Source: JANWHQ01 sp963775275 (GTDB lineage Bacteria; Pseudomonadota; Alphaproteobacteria; Caulobacterales; Caulobacteraceae). From it: DNA of 64,000 nucleotides. Below are positions 15,355-24,845 of this stretch, in pieces (position 1 is the stretch's first letter; every line of letters begins with the position of its first letter). The DNA is taken from positions 3,534,001 to 3,598,000 of the forward strand of contig CAVZII010000005.1 in the NCBI GenBank assembly GCA_963775275.1, written 5' to 3'. Below the pieces are notes generated by a model, which saw nothing but the letters and a program-made list of their open reading frames with translations, searched no databases and was not told the origin of the DNA. The position numbers and the translations under genes are program-made.

Positions 15355-17442
15355 TCAGCTGTTCCTTCGGCGGCCTTTCTGCAGGCGCCGCCGAACGCCG
15401 AGCCGGGGCGGGCGGGCGCCCGCCTGCGGCGGCTCGGGCTCGCTCAGCATCTCCAGGAGCAGCCCTCCGGTCAGGGGCGCGGCCTCGCGCAGCCTCACCT
15501 CCACGCCCGCCCCCAGGCGGAATCGTTGGCCGGTCCTCTGTCCCACCAGGGCATGGGCGCGGTCGTCGTGGACGAAGTACTCGTCGCCCAGCGCCGAGAC
15601 CGGGACCAGTCCATCCGCGCCGGTCTCCTTCAAGCGCACGAACAGGCCAAAGCGCGTCACCCCGGTGATCCGGCCCTCGAAGGCCGCGCCGACCCGCTCG
15701 GCCAGGAAGGCGGCCACATAGCGGTCCGTCGCGTCACGCTCGGCCGCCATCGCCCGCCGTTCGGAGGCCGTGATCATCTCCGCGGTCTCGCCCATGCGCG
15801 CCAGGTCGCGCTGCGACAGGCCGTCGTCGCCGAGTTTCAGCGCGGAGATCAGCGCGCGGTGCACGATCAGGTCGGCGTAGCGCCGGATCGGGGAGGTGAA
15901 ATGGGCGTAGCGCTGCAGGTTCAGGCCGAAGTGGCCGATGTTCTCGGGGCTGTAGATCGCCTGCATCTGGGTGCGCAGGACCACCTCGTTCACGATCTCG
16001 GCGTGGGGCCCGCCGCGCGTTCGCTCCAAGAGGCGGTTGAACCGGTCCGTCCGCGGCGCCTCGCCCTTGGACCAGTCGATGTCGATGGTGGCCAGGAAGT
16101 CGGCCAGCGCCTGGACCTTCTCCATGGAAGGCGCATCGTGGACACGGTAGATCAGGGGCGATCGCTTCTGCTCCAGCGTCTCGGCCGCGCAGACGTTGGC
16201 CTGGATCATCATCTCCTCGATCAGCTTGTGCGCCTCCAGCGTCGCGCGCGGCGTGATCGCGGAAATCCGGCCGTCCTTGCCGAACTCGATGCGCCGCTCG
16301 GCGCTTTCGATGTCGAGCGGGGAGCGGGCGTCCCGTCCGAGCTTCAGGCAGGCATAGGCCTTCCACAGCGGCTCGAGCACGCGCTCCATCAGCGGCCGTG
16401 AGACGTCGTCCGGGCGGCCCTCGATGGCGGCCTGGGCCTGCTCGTAGGAGAGCTTGGCCGCCGAGCGCATCAGGCCGCGTTGGAAGCGGTGGCCGACCTT
16501 GCGGCCGGTCCTGTCGAAGCTCATCCTCACGGCGATGCAGGCGCGCGCCTCGCCCAGGCGCAGGCTGCACATGTCGGACGACAGGGCGTGGGGCAGCATC
16601 GGCTCGACCCGGTCGGGGAAGTAGGCCGAGTTGCCCTTGTCGCGGGCTTCGCTGTCGAGCGCGGAGCCCGGCCGCACATAGGCGGCGACGTCGGCGATGG
16701 CGACCCAGACGATCCATCCGCCCCGGTTCTTGGGGTCCGGATCGGGCTCGGCGTAGACGGCATCGTCATGGTCGCGCGCGTCGGCGGGGTCGATGGTCAC
16801 CAGCGGCAGCTCGCGCAGATCCGTGCGCCCCTTCAGCGTCGGTGCTCCAGCGGCCTCCGCCTCCGCCTGCGCGGCGTCCGAGAAGCCGGTCGGCAGGCCG
16901 TGGGTGTGGATGGCGATCAGGGAGGCGGCGCGCGGGTCGTCCTCCCGTCCGACCGTCTCCAGCACCTTGCCGGGCTTGGGGCCGTAGCCGTGGTGGGGGC
17001 GTGGCGAGACCTGCGCCAGCACGAGGTCCCCGTCGGCGAGGTCCTTGGCGGCGGCGTGGTCCAGAAGGACGCTCTCCTTGGAACGCCGGTCGACCGGCTC
17101 GACCCGGACCTCGCGCCGGCTGCGGCGCACGACGCCCAGCACCTGGTGGGCGCTCTGGCCCAGCCGCTTGATCAGCCGGGCTTCCAGCTCGCCCGATTCC
17201 AGCCGCTCGTAGCGGACCAGCAGGCGGTCGCCGAGCCCGGGCGCGCCGCCGGCGCGCTCCTCGCGCGCAGGCGCCAGTCGCACCAGCGGCGCCTCCTCGT
17301 CCGCCTTGCCCGGCCGCACGTAGAGATCGCCGTCCGGGTCGCGCTCGACCACGTCGGCCACGCCCACCGGCGGCGGGCCGTCGCGCCGCTGGCCGCGGGC
17401 GCTGCCCGGACGAGGGATGGGACGATGGCGGGTCCTTCGCAA
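15355..17442 (-). CDS. rnr: Ribonuclease R, short N-terminus
   Basis: Processive 3'-5' exoribonuclease, 695 aa. It has an OB/cold-shock region (about 25-90), then the RNB catalytic domain with the metal-binding cluster TIDPADARDHDDAV (Asp218, Asp224, Asp226, Asp227) and RYAHFTSPIRRYADL. The C-terminal S1 domain reads FEGRITGVTRFGLFVRL and is followed by a basic tail. Usual RNase R proteins are about 750-815 aa with a winged-helix domain before the OB folds; that domain is missing here. The TTG start at 17442 is preceded by GGAAGAGGAG, and no continuation was found in other frames upstream. It is near topA, as is common, though small genes intervene. Confidence 0.88.
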   Translation of the reverse strand: MRRTRHRPIPRPGSARGQRRDGPPPVGVADVVERDPDGDLYVRPGKADEEAPLVRLAPAREERAGGAPGLGDRLLVRYERLESGELEARLIKRLGQSAHQVLGVVRRSRREVRVEPVDRRSKESVLLDHAAAKDLADGDLVLAQVSPRPHHGYGPKPGKVLETVGREDDPRAASLIAIHTHGLPTGFSDAAQAEAEAAGAPTLKGRTDLRELPLVTIDPADARDHDDAVYAEPDPDPKNRGGWIVWVAIADVAAYVRPGSALDSEARDKGNSAYFPDRVEPMLPHALSSDMCSLRLGEARACIAVRMSFDRTGRKVGHRFQRGLMRSAAKLSYEQAQAAIEGRPDDVSRPLMERVLEPLWKAYACLKLGRDARSPLDIESAERRIEFGKDGRISAITPRATLEAHKLIEEMMIQANVCAAETLEQKRSPLIYRVHDAPSMEKVQALADFLATIDIDWSKGEAPRTDRFNRLLERTRGGPHAEIVNEVVLRTQMQAIYSPENIGHFGLNLQRYAHFTSPIRRYADLIVHRALISALKLGDDGLSQRDLARMGETAEMITASERRAMAAERDATDRYVAAFLAERVGAAFEGRITGVTRFGLFVRLKETGADGLVPVSALGDEYFVHDDRAHALVGQRTGQRFRLGAGVEVRLREAAPLTGGLLLEMLSEPEPPQAGARPPRLGVRRRLQKGRRRNS

Positions 17443-17541
17443 GGCGGCTCCTCTTCCAGGTCTCCTATAGGGCGCCGGGACCGCCCGCGGCTGTGGATTC
17501 CGTCACCCTCGTGTTTAATGCGCGGACGAAGGAGGCTCACC

Positions 17542-18099
17542 ATGATCCGGCGCATCGGGCGTCTCGCATCGCTGGCTCTGATCGTGGTCACGGGCGCGGA
17601 CGGGGCGCAGGGCGCCGCCGCGCGACCGGTCCGCCATCCGCCCGCGCCCTATCGCCACGCGCGCGGCTTCGACGCCTTCGGCTACTATTTCCCGAGCGAG
17701 CGCGAGCAGGTCGGGCGCGGGCGATTGGACGACATCGCGATCGGGCAGCTCCGCGACTTCTCCGCCTGGGAGCGGGGCCGTCGCAGCCGCGCCCATTCCC
17801 CGGTGATGGCGGAGTTCTCGGACGTTTCGAGCCCAACCCACCGGAACGAGCTCGGCCAGGAGGTCCATCGCATCACCGTCCGCGTGCTGGCCGACAGCTA
17901 TCGCGTGGCGCCGGGCGATTTCAGCTTCACCGGTCATGACCCAAGGCTCGGCCGGGTGACCGTCAGCGGCAGGATCGATGCGGCGGCCCTGGCGCGGGCC
18001 CGCGAAGGCGGCCGCCGCGATCCGGTGATCTTCGCTGGCGTGGCGTTTGCCGGCGAGCACGACCGCAACGTCTCCTTCACCTGGTTCGGGGGCGACTGA
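17542..18099 (+). CDS. Hypothetical exported protein, 185 aa
   Basis: ATG 17542 follows a textbook AAGGAGG. Residues 1-25 look like a signal peptide (basic MIRR, hydrophobic core LASLALIVVTGA, small residues after). The mature part is Arg rich, with FDAFGYYFPSEREQ near the front and ITVRVLADSYRVAPGDFSFT in a predicted beta-rich second half. I recognise no family. It is divergent from rnr, whose start is about 100 bp away. Confidence 0.6.
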   Translation: MIRRIGRLASLALIVVTGADGAQGAAARPVRHPPAPYRHARGFDAFGYYFPSEREQVGRGRLDDIAIGQLRDFSAWERGRRSRAHSPVMAEFSDVSSPTHRNELGQEVHRITVRVLADSYRVAPGDFSFTGHDPRLGRVTVSGRIDAAALARAREGGRRDPVIFAGVAFAGEHDRNVSFTWFGGD

Positions 18100-18188
18100 G
18101 CGATCTCGGGCCGGCCGGAGGATGATCCGCGCGGGAACCGGCTCACCGGCGCAAGTCGCGCCGAACAGGGACATGGCGCCCCGCCGGA

Positions 18189-18629
18189 TCAGTAAGGCGG
18201 CAGGTTGGAATCGTTGCTGGGGCCGGTGGGCGTGGGCCCGTCGGGACTATAGAGCGGCGGCGGCTCGGGCGGGGTCGAGGAGCGCGGCGGCGCGGCCCCC
18301 TTCGTAGGCGCCTTGGCCGCAGATCCGCCGAGCGTGACGACCGCGATCGCGCTCGAGGCCGGCGTCTCGTCGGACTCTGTCTTGGCCTTGGCCTTGGCGA
18401 CCTGGACGGGCGGCGCCGAGGATGGCGGCGGCGCGGCCGGCAGCGGCTGCGCCTCCACCGCCGTGGCGGCCCCGGCGGCGGCCATGGGCTGGGCCGGCCC
18501 GGCCGGCGGCAGGGACTCGCCGTAGGGGCGGCTCAGCGCGCCATGGATGCCGAGGTAGAGGCCCAGCAGGCACGCGCCGCAGAGCGCCGCGGCGGCGGCA
18601 TAGGCGACGGGTTTCGCGACCGGCTTCAT
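18189..18629 (-). CDS. Hypothetical membrane-anchored Ala/Pro-rich protein
   Basis: A 146-aa protein. One hydrophobic segment near the N-terminus (about residues 9-32, YAAAAALCGACLLGLYLGIHG) would anchor it in the inner membrane. The rest is a low-complexity periplasmic-type tail rich in Ala, Pro, Ser and Lys. There is no domain I recognise. Its coding pattern agrees with the local GC bias, but homology support is lacking. Confidence 0.5.
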   Translation of the reverse strand: MKPVAKPVAYAAAAALCGACLLGLYLGIHGALSRPYGESLPPAGPAQPMAAAGAATAVEAQPLPAAPPPSSAPPVQVAKAKAKTESDETPASSAIAVVTLGGSAAKAPTKGAAPPRSSTPPEPPPLYSPDGPTPTGPSNDSNLPPY

Positions 18630-18760
18630 GGGACCTTGCTAGCCCATTTTGCGCCGCCGCGTCACCGACCCGATTGTCCGCGGCGCCGCGGAGGGCCGCT
18701 TTCCTCCCGCCGTCGGGGGTGCTCTATCGCCGCGTCGGGGTCGGACGACGGGAGGTCGGC

Positions 18761-19043
18761 ATGGCGCATGTGGGATCCTGTTTCTGCGGCGCGGTCCGGC
18801 TGGAGGTGTCCGGCGATCCGGAGGCGATGGGCTATTGCCACTGCCGGTCCTGCCGTTCCTGGTCGGGCGGCCCGCCGCTCGGCCTCGTGGACGTCTATGC
18901 AGCGACCATCCCGAGCCTGGCGTTCGTCCCAGCCGTGCATGTCAACTAACGCGGAAACCGTCCTGCCGATGCGCGACGGCCTGCCCAAGCTCAAGGACTT
19001 CCCGGCCGAGTTCGCCGGCTCGGGCGAGATGGTCCCCGAGTAG
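18761..19043 (+). pseudogene. GFA family protein, internally deleted and frameshifted
   Basis: Remnant of a glutathione-dependent-formaldehyde-activating (GFA/CENP-V) family protein. The start MAHVGSCFCGAVRLEVSGDP and the zinc motif YCHCRSCRSWSGGP are intact. The sequence then jumps straight to LGLVDVYAATIPSLAFVP, which normally lies about 40 residues further on, so the second cysteine cluster is gone. Near 18947 a one-base insertion creates a stop after HVN. The expected tail (AETVLPMRDGLPKLKDFP) continues in the next frame to 19043. Loss of a zinc ligand set makes function unlikely, even if the frameshift is an error. Confidence 0.75.
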
Positions 19044-19056
19044 GGGGGCGCGCCGC

Positions 19057-21666
19057 TCAGCGCTCTGCGGCGGCCTTCGCGCTCTTCGTCCGGCCGCCGG
19101 CCTTGCCCTTCGGCTTGGCTGCGGCGGGCTTCTTCGGCGCCCGCCGGCCCTTGGCCTTGCCGCCGCCCTTGGCCTCCCGCTCGGCGAGCAGGGCGACCGC
19201 CTCCTCCAGCGTCACGCTCTGCGGGTCCTTGCCGCGCGGGACGTTGGCGTTGACGCCGTTGGCCGAGACATAGGGACCATAGCGTCCGGACAGCACCTTG
19301 ACCGGCTCGCCGTTCGCGGGATGCGCGCCCAGCTCCTTCAACGCCTGCGCCGCCGCCCGTCCGCGTCCCGGCCGCCCGCCGCTGGCGCGCTTCTCGGCGA
19401 TGACCGCCACGGCCCGGTTCAGCCCGATGTCGAAGACCTCCTCGGCGTCGGACAGGTTCGCGTAGGTCCCGCTGTGCTGGACATAGGGGCCGTAGCGGCC
19501 GATGCCGGCCAGGATCGGCTGGCCGTCCTCGGGGTGAGGGCCCAGCTCGCGCGGCAGCCGCAGGAGGCGCAGCGCCTTCTCCAGGTCCACCGTCTGCGGG
19601 GTCCAGCCCTTGGGCAGGCTCGAGCGCTTGGGCTTGTCGCCTTCGCCGAGCTGGACGTAGGGCCCGAACCGTCCGGTCTTCAGCCAAACCGTCTGGCCCG
19701 TCTCGGGATCCTGGCCGAGCTCCCGATCCCCGCTTTCGCCGTTCTGGCCCTCGCCGTTCTCGCCCACGCCGATCTGGCGGGTAAATCGGCACTCCGGATA
19801 GTTCGAGCAGCCGATGAAGGCGCCGTAGCGCCCGAGCTTCAGGCTCAGCCGCCCGTTTCCGCAGGCCGGGCAGGCGCGCACGTCCGAGCCGTCCCCTTTG
19901 TCCGGGAAGATGTGCGGGCCCAGCGCCTCGTTCAGCGCCTCCAGCACCTGGCCGGTGCGCAGGTCGCCGATGTCCCCGACGGCCGCATGGAAGCCGGTCC
20001 AGAACTCGCGCAGCAGCGCCTTCCAGTCCAGCTTGCCCGCCGAAACGGCGTCCAGCTGCTCCTCCAGGTCCGCCGTGAAGTCGTACTCGACGTAGCGGTG
20101 GAAGAACTGCTCCAGGAAGGCGGTGACCAGCCGGCCCTTGTCCTCGGGGATGAACCGGGTCTTGTCCATGCGCACATATTCGCGCTCGCGCAGCACGGTC
20201 AGGATCGAGGCGTAGGTGGAGGGGCGCCCGATGCCCAGCTCCTCCAGCTTCTTGACCAGGCTCGCCTCGGTGTAGCGGGGCGGGGGCTCGGTGAAGTGCT
20301 GGTCCGAGCGCGCCTTCAGCACCTTGGCCTCGGCGCCCTGGCGGATCAGCGGCAGGCGCGCGGAGTCCTCGTCCTGCGGGTCGTCGCGGCCCTCCTCGTA
20401 GACGGCGAGGTATCCGTCGAAGAGCACGACCTGACCGGTGGCCCGCAGGCCGGTGCGGCCATCGGCGGTCTCGAGGTCGACGGTGGTCCGCTCGATCCGG
20501 GCCGCCTCCATCTGGCTGGCGATCATCCGCTTCCAGATCAGCTCGTAAAGCCGCCCCTGGTCGCTCTCGAGCCTGAGCGAGCCGGGGTTGCGCGACAGGC
20601 TCGTGGGCCGGATCGCCTCGTGGGCCTCCTGGGCGTTCTTGGCCTTGGTGCGGTAGTGGCGCGGCTCGGCCGGGACGTACTCCTTGCCCCAGCGCCCTGC
20701 GATCACCTGGCGCGTCTCCTCGAGCGCCTCGGGGGCCACCTGCACGCCATCGGTGCGCATGTAGGTGATCAGGCCCACCGTCTCGCCGCCGATGTCCACG
20801 CCCTCGTAGAGCCGCTGGGCGGTCTGCATGGTGCGCTGGGCCGAGAAGCCGAGCTTGCGCGCGGCCTCCTGCTGCAGGGTCGAGGTGGTGAAGGGCGGGG
20901 CGGGCGAACGCCGGGCGGGCTTGGTCTCCACCGCGCTGACGGCGAAGCGTCCGGCCTCCACGGCCTGGCGCGCGGCCGTCGCCGTCGCCTCGTCCCCGAG
21001 GTCGAACTTGCCGAGCTTCTTGGCCTCGTGCTTGACCAGCCGCGCGAGGAAGGGCTCGGCGCCGGCCGAGACGTCGGCCTCGACGGTCCAGTATTCCTGG
21101 GCCCGGAACCGCTCGATCTCGACCTCGCGGTCGACGACCAGCCTCAGGGCCACCGACTGCACCCGCCCGGCCGAGCGCGCGCCAGGCAGCTTGCGCCACA
21201 GCATCGGCGACAGGGTGAAGCCCACCAGATAGTCCAGCGCGCGGCGGGCGAGGTAGGCCTCCACCAGCTCCATGTCGATGGCGCGCGGGTTGGCCATGGC
21301 CTCGGTCACGGCCGACTTGGTGATGGCGTTGAACACCACCCGCTGGACCTCGGCGCCCTTGATCGCCTTCTTGCGGGTCAGGACCTCCAGCACGTGCCAG
21401 GAGATGGCCTCGCCCTCGCGGTCCGGGTCGGTGGCCAGGATCAGCCGGTCCGCGCCCCTGGCCGCTTCGGCGATCTCGTTCAGCCGCTTGGCCGCCTTGG
21501 GATCGACCTCCCAGTCCATGGCGAAGTCCTCGTCGGGACGGACCGATCCGTCCTTGGAGGGCAGGTCGCGCACGTGCCCATAGCTCGCCAGCACCCGGTA
21601 GTCGGGGCCAAGGTACTTGTTGATGGTCTTGGCCTTGGCCGGGCTCTCGACGACGACGACGTGCAT
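19057..21666 (-). CDS. topA: DNA topoisomerase I
   Basis: Type IA topoisomerase that relaxes negative supercoils, 869 aa. The Toprim domain starts at once (VVVESPAKAKTINKYLG) with the metal site TDPDREGEA. The catalytic tyrosine is in GLITYMRTDG. A zinc finger (CPACGNGRLSLKLGRYGAFI, then CSNYPEC) is followed by three Topo_C repeats with GRFGPYVQLG, GRYGPYVQHSG and GRYGPYVSANG, and a Lys/Ala-rich DNA-binding tail. An ATG at 21732 is in frame, but MHVVVVESPAKAK at 21666 matches family starts. It lies 124 bp downstream of dprA on the same strand. Confidence 0.95.
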   Translation of the reverse strand: MHVVVVESPAKAKTINKYLGPDYRVLASYGHVRDLPSKDGSVRPDEDFAMDWEVDPKAAKRLNEIAEAARGADRLILATDPDREGEAISWHVLEVLTRKKAIKGAEVQRVVFNAITKSAVTEAMANPRAIDMELVEAYLARRALDYLVGFTLSPMLWRKLPGARSAGRVQSVALRLVVDREVEIERFRAQEYWTVEADVSAGAEPFLARLVKHEAKKLGKFDLGDEATATAARQAVEAGRFAVSAVETKPARRSPAPPFTTSTLQQEAARKLGFSAQRTMQTAQRLYEGVDIGGETVGLITYMRTDGVQVAPEALEETRQVIAGRWGKEYVPAEPRHYRTKAKNAQEAHEAIRPTSLSRNPGSLRLESDQGRLYELIWKRMIASQMEAARIERTTVDLETADGRTGLRATGQVVLFDGYLAVYEEGRDDPQDEDSARLPLIRQGAEAKVLKARSDQHFTEPPPRYTEASLVKKLEELGIGRPSTYASILTVLREREYVRMDKTRFIPEDKGRLVTAFLEQFFHRYVEYDFTADLEEQLDAVSAGKLDWKALLREFWTGFHAAVGDIGDLRTGQVLEALNEALGPHIFPDKGDGSDVRACPACGNGRLSLKLGRYGAFIGCSNYPECRFTRQIGVGENGEGQNGESGDRELGQDPETGQTVWLKTGRFGPYVQLGEGDKPKRSSLPKGWTPQTVDLEKALRLLRLPRELGPHPEDGQPILAGIGRYGPYVQHSGTYANLSDAEEVFDIGLNRAVAVIAEKRASGGRPGRGRAAAQALKELGAHPANGEPVKVLSGRYGPYVSANGVNANVPRGKDPQSVTLEEAVALLAEREAKGGGKAKGRRAPKKPAAAKPKGKAGGRTKSAKAAAER

Positions 21667-21790
21667 GCGCTCTCGGGCTGGTGGGCGGCGAACAGGGGCC
21701 GGAAGGTGGGGAGGAACGCACGGCTCTGTCAACGGCGCGTGAAGAGGGGACCGAAGATTGAGGTCGCGAAAGGCGCGGCTCGAGCGCGCC

Positions 21791-22888
21791 TCAGGCCCGC
21801 CGCGCCGCGACCAAGCCGCCGGCGAGCAGCGTCGCGCGTCCGGCCAGCTCGAGCTCGATCAGCGCCCCATAGACGGCCTGCGCCGAGGCGCCGGTCAGGC
21901 GCACCAGCTCGTCTCGGGGGACGGGCGTCGGCGACAGCAGCGCCGCCAGGCGCTCAGCCAGGGCGTCCAGGTCCTCGGTCGCGTCCGGCGCTTCCGGTTC
22001 GGGCGCCGGTGGAGCCCTGCGGATCGCCGCGGGCGCGTCCAGCACGGCCAGCACGTCCTGCACCCCTTCGCAAAGGGTCGCGCCCTGGCGGATCAGGTCG
22101 TTGGTCCCCCGCGCGCGCGGGTCCAGCGGCGATCCGGGCACGGCGAAGACCTCGCGTCCCTGCTCGGCGGCCAGGCGCGCGGTGATCAGCGAGCCCGACC
22201 TCAGCTCGGCCTCGACCACGACCACGCCCAGCGACAGCCCCGAGATCAGCCGGTTGCGGCGCGGGAAGTCCTTGGCCTGGGCCTTGCGCCCGACCGGGCT
22301 CTCGGAGACCACGCAGCCTTCCTGGACCAGCCGCTCGTAGAGGTCCCGATGCTCGGGCGGATAGACGTCGTCGATCCCGCCGGCGAGGACGGCGACGGTC
22401 CCGGTCGCGAGCGCGCCTTCGTGCGCCGCGCCGTCGATCCCCCTGGCCAGGCCGGAGACCACTACATAGCCGGCGCCGCCGAGCTCGGCCGCAAGGCCCC
22501 TGGCGAACCTCTGGCCGGCCGCCGAGGCGATCCTCGCGCCCACCATCGCCACCGAGCGTCTGTCCAGCATCTCGATGCGGCCCCGCGCCCACAGGACCGG
22601 CGGGGGCGGATCGACCTCGGCCAGCAGGTTCGGAAACGGGTCCTCGCCCACGCAGATCAGCCTCGCGCCGAGCGCCTCGCCGGCCGCCAGCTCGGCTTCG
22701 ACCTCGGCGGGGGAGGGCAGGGCGACGTCGCGCCCGCGCGTCAATTTGGGCAGCGCCTTGACCGCCTCGGCCGCGCTGCCGCACCGTCCGATCAGGTGGC
22801 GGAAGGCGACAGGGCCTATGCCTTGCGCACGCGCCAGCCTCAGCCGCGCCAGCCGCTCGCCGGGCTCGAAGGCGCCGCCGACGCTCAA
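21791..22888 (-). CDS. dprA: DNA processing protein DprA
   Basis: A 365-aa protein that loads RecA on incoming single-stranded DNA during natural transformation. An N-terminal helix-hairpin-helix/SAM-like region (RLARLRLARAQGIGPVAFR) is followed by the Rossmann core: SVAMVGARIASAAGQRFARG, VVSGLARGIDGAAHEGAL, GGIDDVYPPEHRDL, FPRRNRLISGLSLGVVVVEA and the AVPGSPLDPRARGTNDLIR end. A winged-helix C-terminus follows. The TTG start at 22888 overlaps the plsY stop (TTGA); no ATG fits the family start. It is part of the pyrB-to-topA run. Confidence 0.92.
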   Translation of the reverse strand: MSVGGAFEPGERLARLRLARAQGIGPVAFRHLIGRCGSAAEAVKALPKLTRGRDVALPSPAEVEAELAAGEALGARLICVGEDPFPNLLAEVDPPPPVLWARGRIEMLDRRSVAMVGARIASAAGQRFARGLAAELGGAGYVVVSGLARGIDGAAHEGALATGTVAVLAGGIDDVYPPEHRDLYERLVQEGCVVSESPVGRKAQAKDFPRRNRLISGLSLGVVVVEAELRSGSLITARLAAEQGREVFAVPGSPLDPRARGTNDLIRQGATLCEGVQDVLAVLDAPAAIRRAPPAPEPEAPDATEDLDALAERLAALLSPTPVPRDELVRLTGASAQAVYGALIELELAGRATLLAGGLVAARRA

Positions 22889-23505
22889 CCCTTGCCGATC
22901 CTCGGCTCCTGGCCCTTCAGCAGCCGCGCGATGTTCTCGTGGTGCCGGACGAAGACCAGCACGGCCATGACGATGGCCAGGTAGAGCTTGGCGATGGGCT
23001 CCTGATCGGTGGCGAAGACGTAGAGCGGCGCCAGCGCGGCCGCGGTCAGGGCCGCCAGCGACGACATTCGGAACAGGGCCGCCATGGCGAGCCAGGTCAG
23101 GGCCGCGAGCACGCCCACCGGCCAGGCCGCCGCCAGCATGACGCCCAGGAACGTCGCCATGCCCTTGCCGCCCTTGAACCTCAGCCAGACCGGGAAGAGG
23201 TGCCCCAGGAACGCCGCGCCCCCGGCGATCGCCGCCAGGGTCTCGGCGACGTCGTGGCCCTGGCCGCCGAAGAGCCATCGCGCGATCAGCACGGCTGCAA
23301 GCCCCTTGCCGCCGTCGCCCACGAGGGTGATCGCCGCCAGGTCCTTGCGTCCGGTCCTCAGCACATTCGTCGCGCCGATGTTGCCCGAGCCCATCTTGCG
23401 GATGTCGCCCAGGCCGCCGAGCCTGGTGGTGATCACGCCGAAGGGGATCGACCCCAGGAGATAGCCGCCAATGAGCGCGGCGGCCGAGGCGGTCTCAAGG
23501 TTCAA
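22885..23505 (-). CDS. plsY: Glycerol-3-phosphate acyltransferase PlsY
   Basis: Inner-membrane enzyme, 206 aa, that transfers acyl from acyl-phosphate to glycerol-3-phosphate, the first step of phospholipid synthesis. The three cytoplasmic-loop motifs are present: GSIPFG, GSGNIGATNVLR and RFKGGKGMATFLG. About six or seven helices are visible. It starts at ATG 23505, 24 bp after the dihydroorotase-like gene, and its stop overlaps the dprA start. Confidence 0.94.
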   Translation of the reverse strand: MNLETASAAALIGGYLLGSIPFGVITTRLGGLGDIRKMGSGNIGATNVLRTGRKDLAAITLVGDGGKGLAAVLIARWLFGGQGHDVAETLAAIAGGAAFLGHLFPVWLRFKGGKGMATFLGVMLAAAWPVGVLAALTWLAMAALFRMSSLAALTAAALAPLYVFATDQEPIAKLYLAIVMAVLVFVRHHENIARLLKGQEPRIGKG

Positions 23506-23529
23506 ATTGGCCCCCAGGTGCGAGGTTCT

Positions 23530-24840
23530 TCAGCCAGCTTGATAGACCGTACGCCCTTCGGCCAGGGTGCGCAGCACCTTGCCCTGCAGCCGGCGGCCGT
23601 CGAAAGGCGAGTTCTTCGACTTGGAGATCAGCTTGTCCGCGTCGATCACGACCGGCGCGTCCGGGTCGAACAGCACCAGGTCCGCCGGAGCGCCCTTGGC
23701 GAGACGTCCCGCCTTCAGGCCCACGAGATCGGCCGGCGCGGTGGTCACCTTGGCGAGGAGCGAGGCCAGCGCCAGCCCGTGGGCGTGGTGCAGCGACACC
23801 AGCGCCGCGAGCAGGGTTTCCAGCCCCACCGCGCCCGGCGCCGCCTCGTCGTAGGGCAGGCGCTTGTCCTCCGCCGGGGCGGGCGCATGGGCCGAGACGA
23901 TCACGTCGATCAGTTCCTCGCCCACCGCCTCGACCAGCGCCATGCGGTCGTCCTCGCTGCGCAGCGGCGGGGTCAGCTTGTAGAAGGTGCGGTAGTCGCC
24001 GATGTCCAGCTCGTTGAAGCTGAGGTGGTTGATCGAGCAGGTCGCCGCCACGTCCAGCCCCCTGGCCTTGGCGCGGCCGAGGCTCTCCAGTGCGTCGCGG
24101 GTGGTGACCTGGTCGACGATCAGCCGGGCGCCGGTCAGCTCGGCCAGCGCCAGGTCGCGCTCCAGCATGATGCGCTCGGCCACGGCAGGCGCCGACGGCA
24201 GGCCGAGGCGGCCCGCCAGCTCGCTCTCGGTGGCGGCCGCGCCCCTGGTCAGGTGCGGGTCGGCGGGACGATGCGCCACGGCCGCGCCGAACCCCTTGGC
24301 GTAGGTCATCACCCGCCGCAGCACCCGGGAGTCCACGATCGGGCGGTCCACGTCGGTGAAGTAGAGCGCGCCGGCCTCGCGCATGAGGCCGATCTCGGCC
24401 ATCTCCGCGCCGCCGAGGCCGCTGGTGGCGGCGCCGGCGGCGTGCACGTGCACCAGGCCGATGTCCCGCGCCCGGCGCAGGATGAAGTCCACCATCGCCG
24501 GCTCGTCCACGGCCGGGTCGGTGTCGGGCTGGACCACGATCGAGGTGACCCCGCCGGCCGCCGCCGCCCGCGCGGCGGACTTCAGCGTCTCCTTGGTCTC
24601 CGCGCCCGGCTCGCCGGTCTTGACGCGCAGGTCGATCAGGCCCGGCGCCAGGGCCGCGCCCTTGCAGTCGATCACCTCCAGGTCGGGCGAGGCGGCCTCG
24701 ATCCGCGATTTCTTCAGGATCTCGGCGATGACCCCGTCCATCACCACCAGCGATCCGCGGCCGTCATAGCCGCTGGCCGGATCGATCAGCCGGGCGTTGA
24801 CGAAGGCGAGGGGACGGGAGGGCGGAGAGGGGCCGGTCAT
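23530..24840 (-). CDS. Dihydroorotase-like protein lacking catalytic ligands (PyrC'/PyrX type)
   Basis: A 436-aa amidohydrolase-fold protein beside pyrB. The metal-binding HxH of active dihydroorotase is replaced by RVK (PGLIDLRVKTGEPG), and the late Asp of DHAP is Ala (VSAHAPAPAEDKR), so catalysis is not expected. In several bacteria an inactive dihydroorotase homolog forms a dodecameric complex with aspartate transcarbamoylase and is needed for its assembly; this gene fits that pattern. A true dihydroorotase should exist elsewhere in the genome. Start MTGPSPPSRPLAFVNARLID at ATG 24840. It is downstream of pyrB across a 133-bp gap full of hairpins. Confidence 0.88.
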   Translation of the reverse strand: MTGPSPPSRPLAFVNARLIDPASGYDGRGSLVVMDGVIAEILKKSRIEAASPDLEVIDCKGAALAPGLIDLRVKTGEPGAETKETLKSAARAAAAGGVTSIVVQPDTDPAVDEPAMVDFILRRARDIGLVHVHAAGAATSGLGGAEMAEIGLMREAGALYFTDVDRPIVDSRVLRRVMTYAKGFGAAVAHRPADPHLTRGAAATESELAGRLGLPSAPAVAERIMLERDLALAELTGARLIVDQVTTRDALESLGRAKARGLDVAATCSINHLSFNELDIGDYRTFYKLTPPLRSEDDRMALVEAVGEELIDVIVSAHAPAPAEDKRLPYDEAAPGAVGLETLLAALVSLHHAHGLALASLLAKVTTAPADLVGLKAGRLAKGAPADLVLFDPDAPVVIDADKLISKSKNSPFDGRRLQGKVLRTLAEGRTVYQAG

Positions 24841-24845
24841 CGCGA

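Noticed and set aside
18649..22185. 1178-aa plus-strand ORF
   Set aside because: It is the antisense shadow of topA and dprA, whose motifs are unmistakable on the minus strand. Long spurious frames are expected at this GC content.
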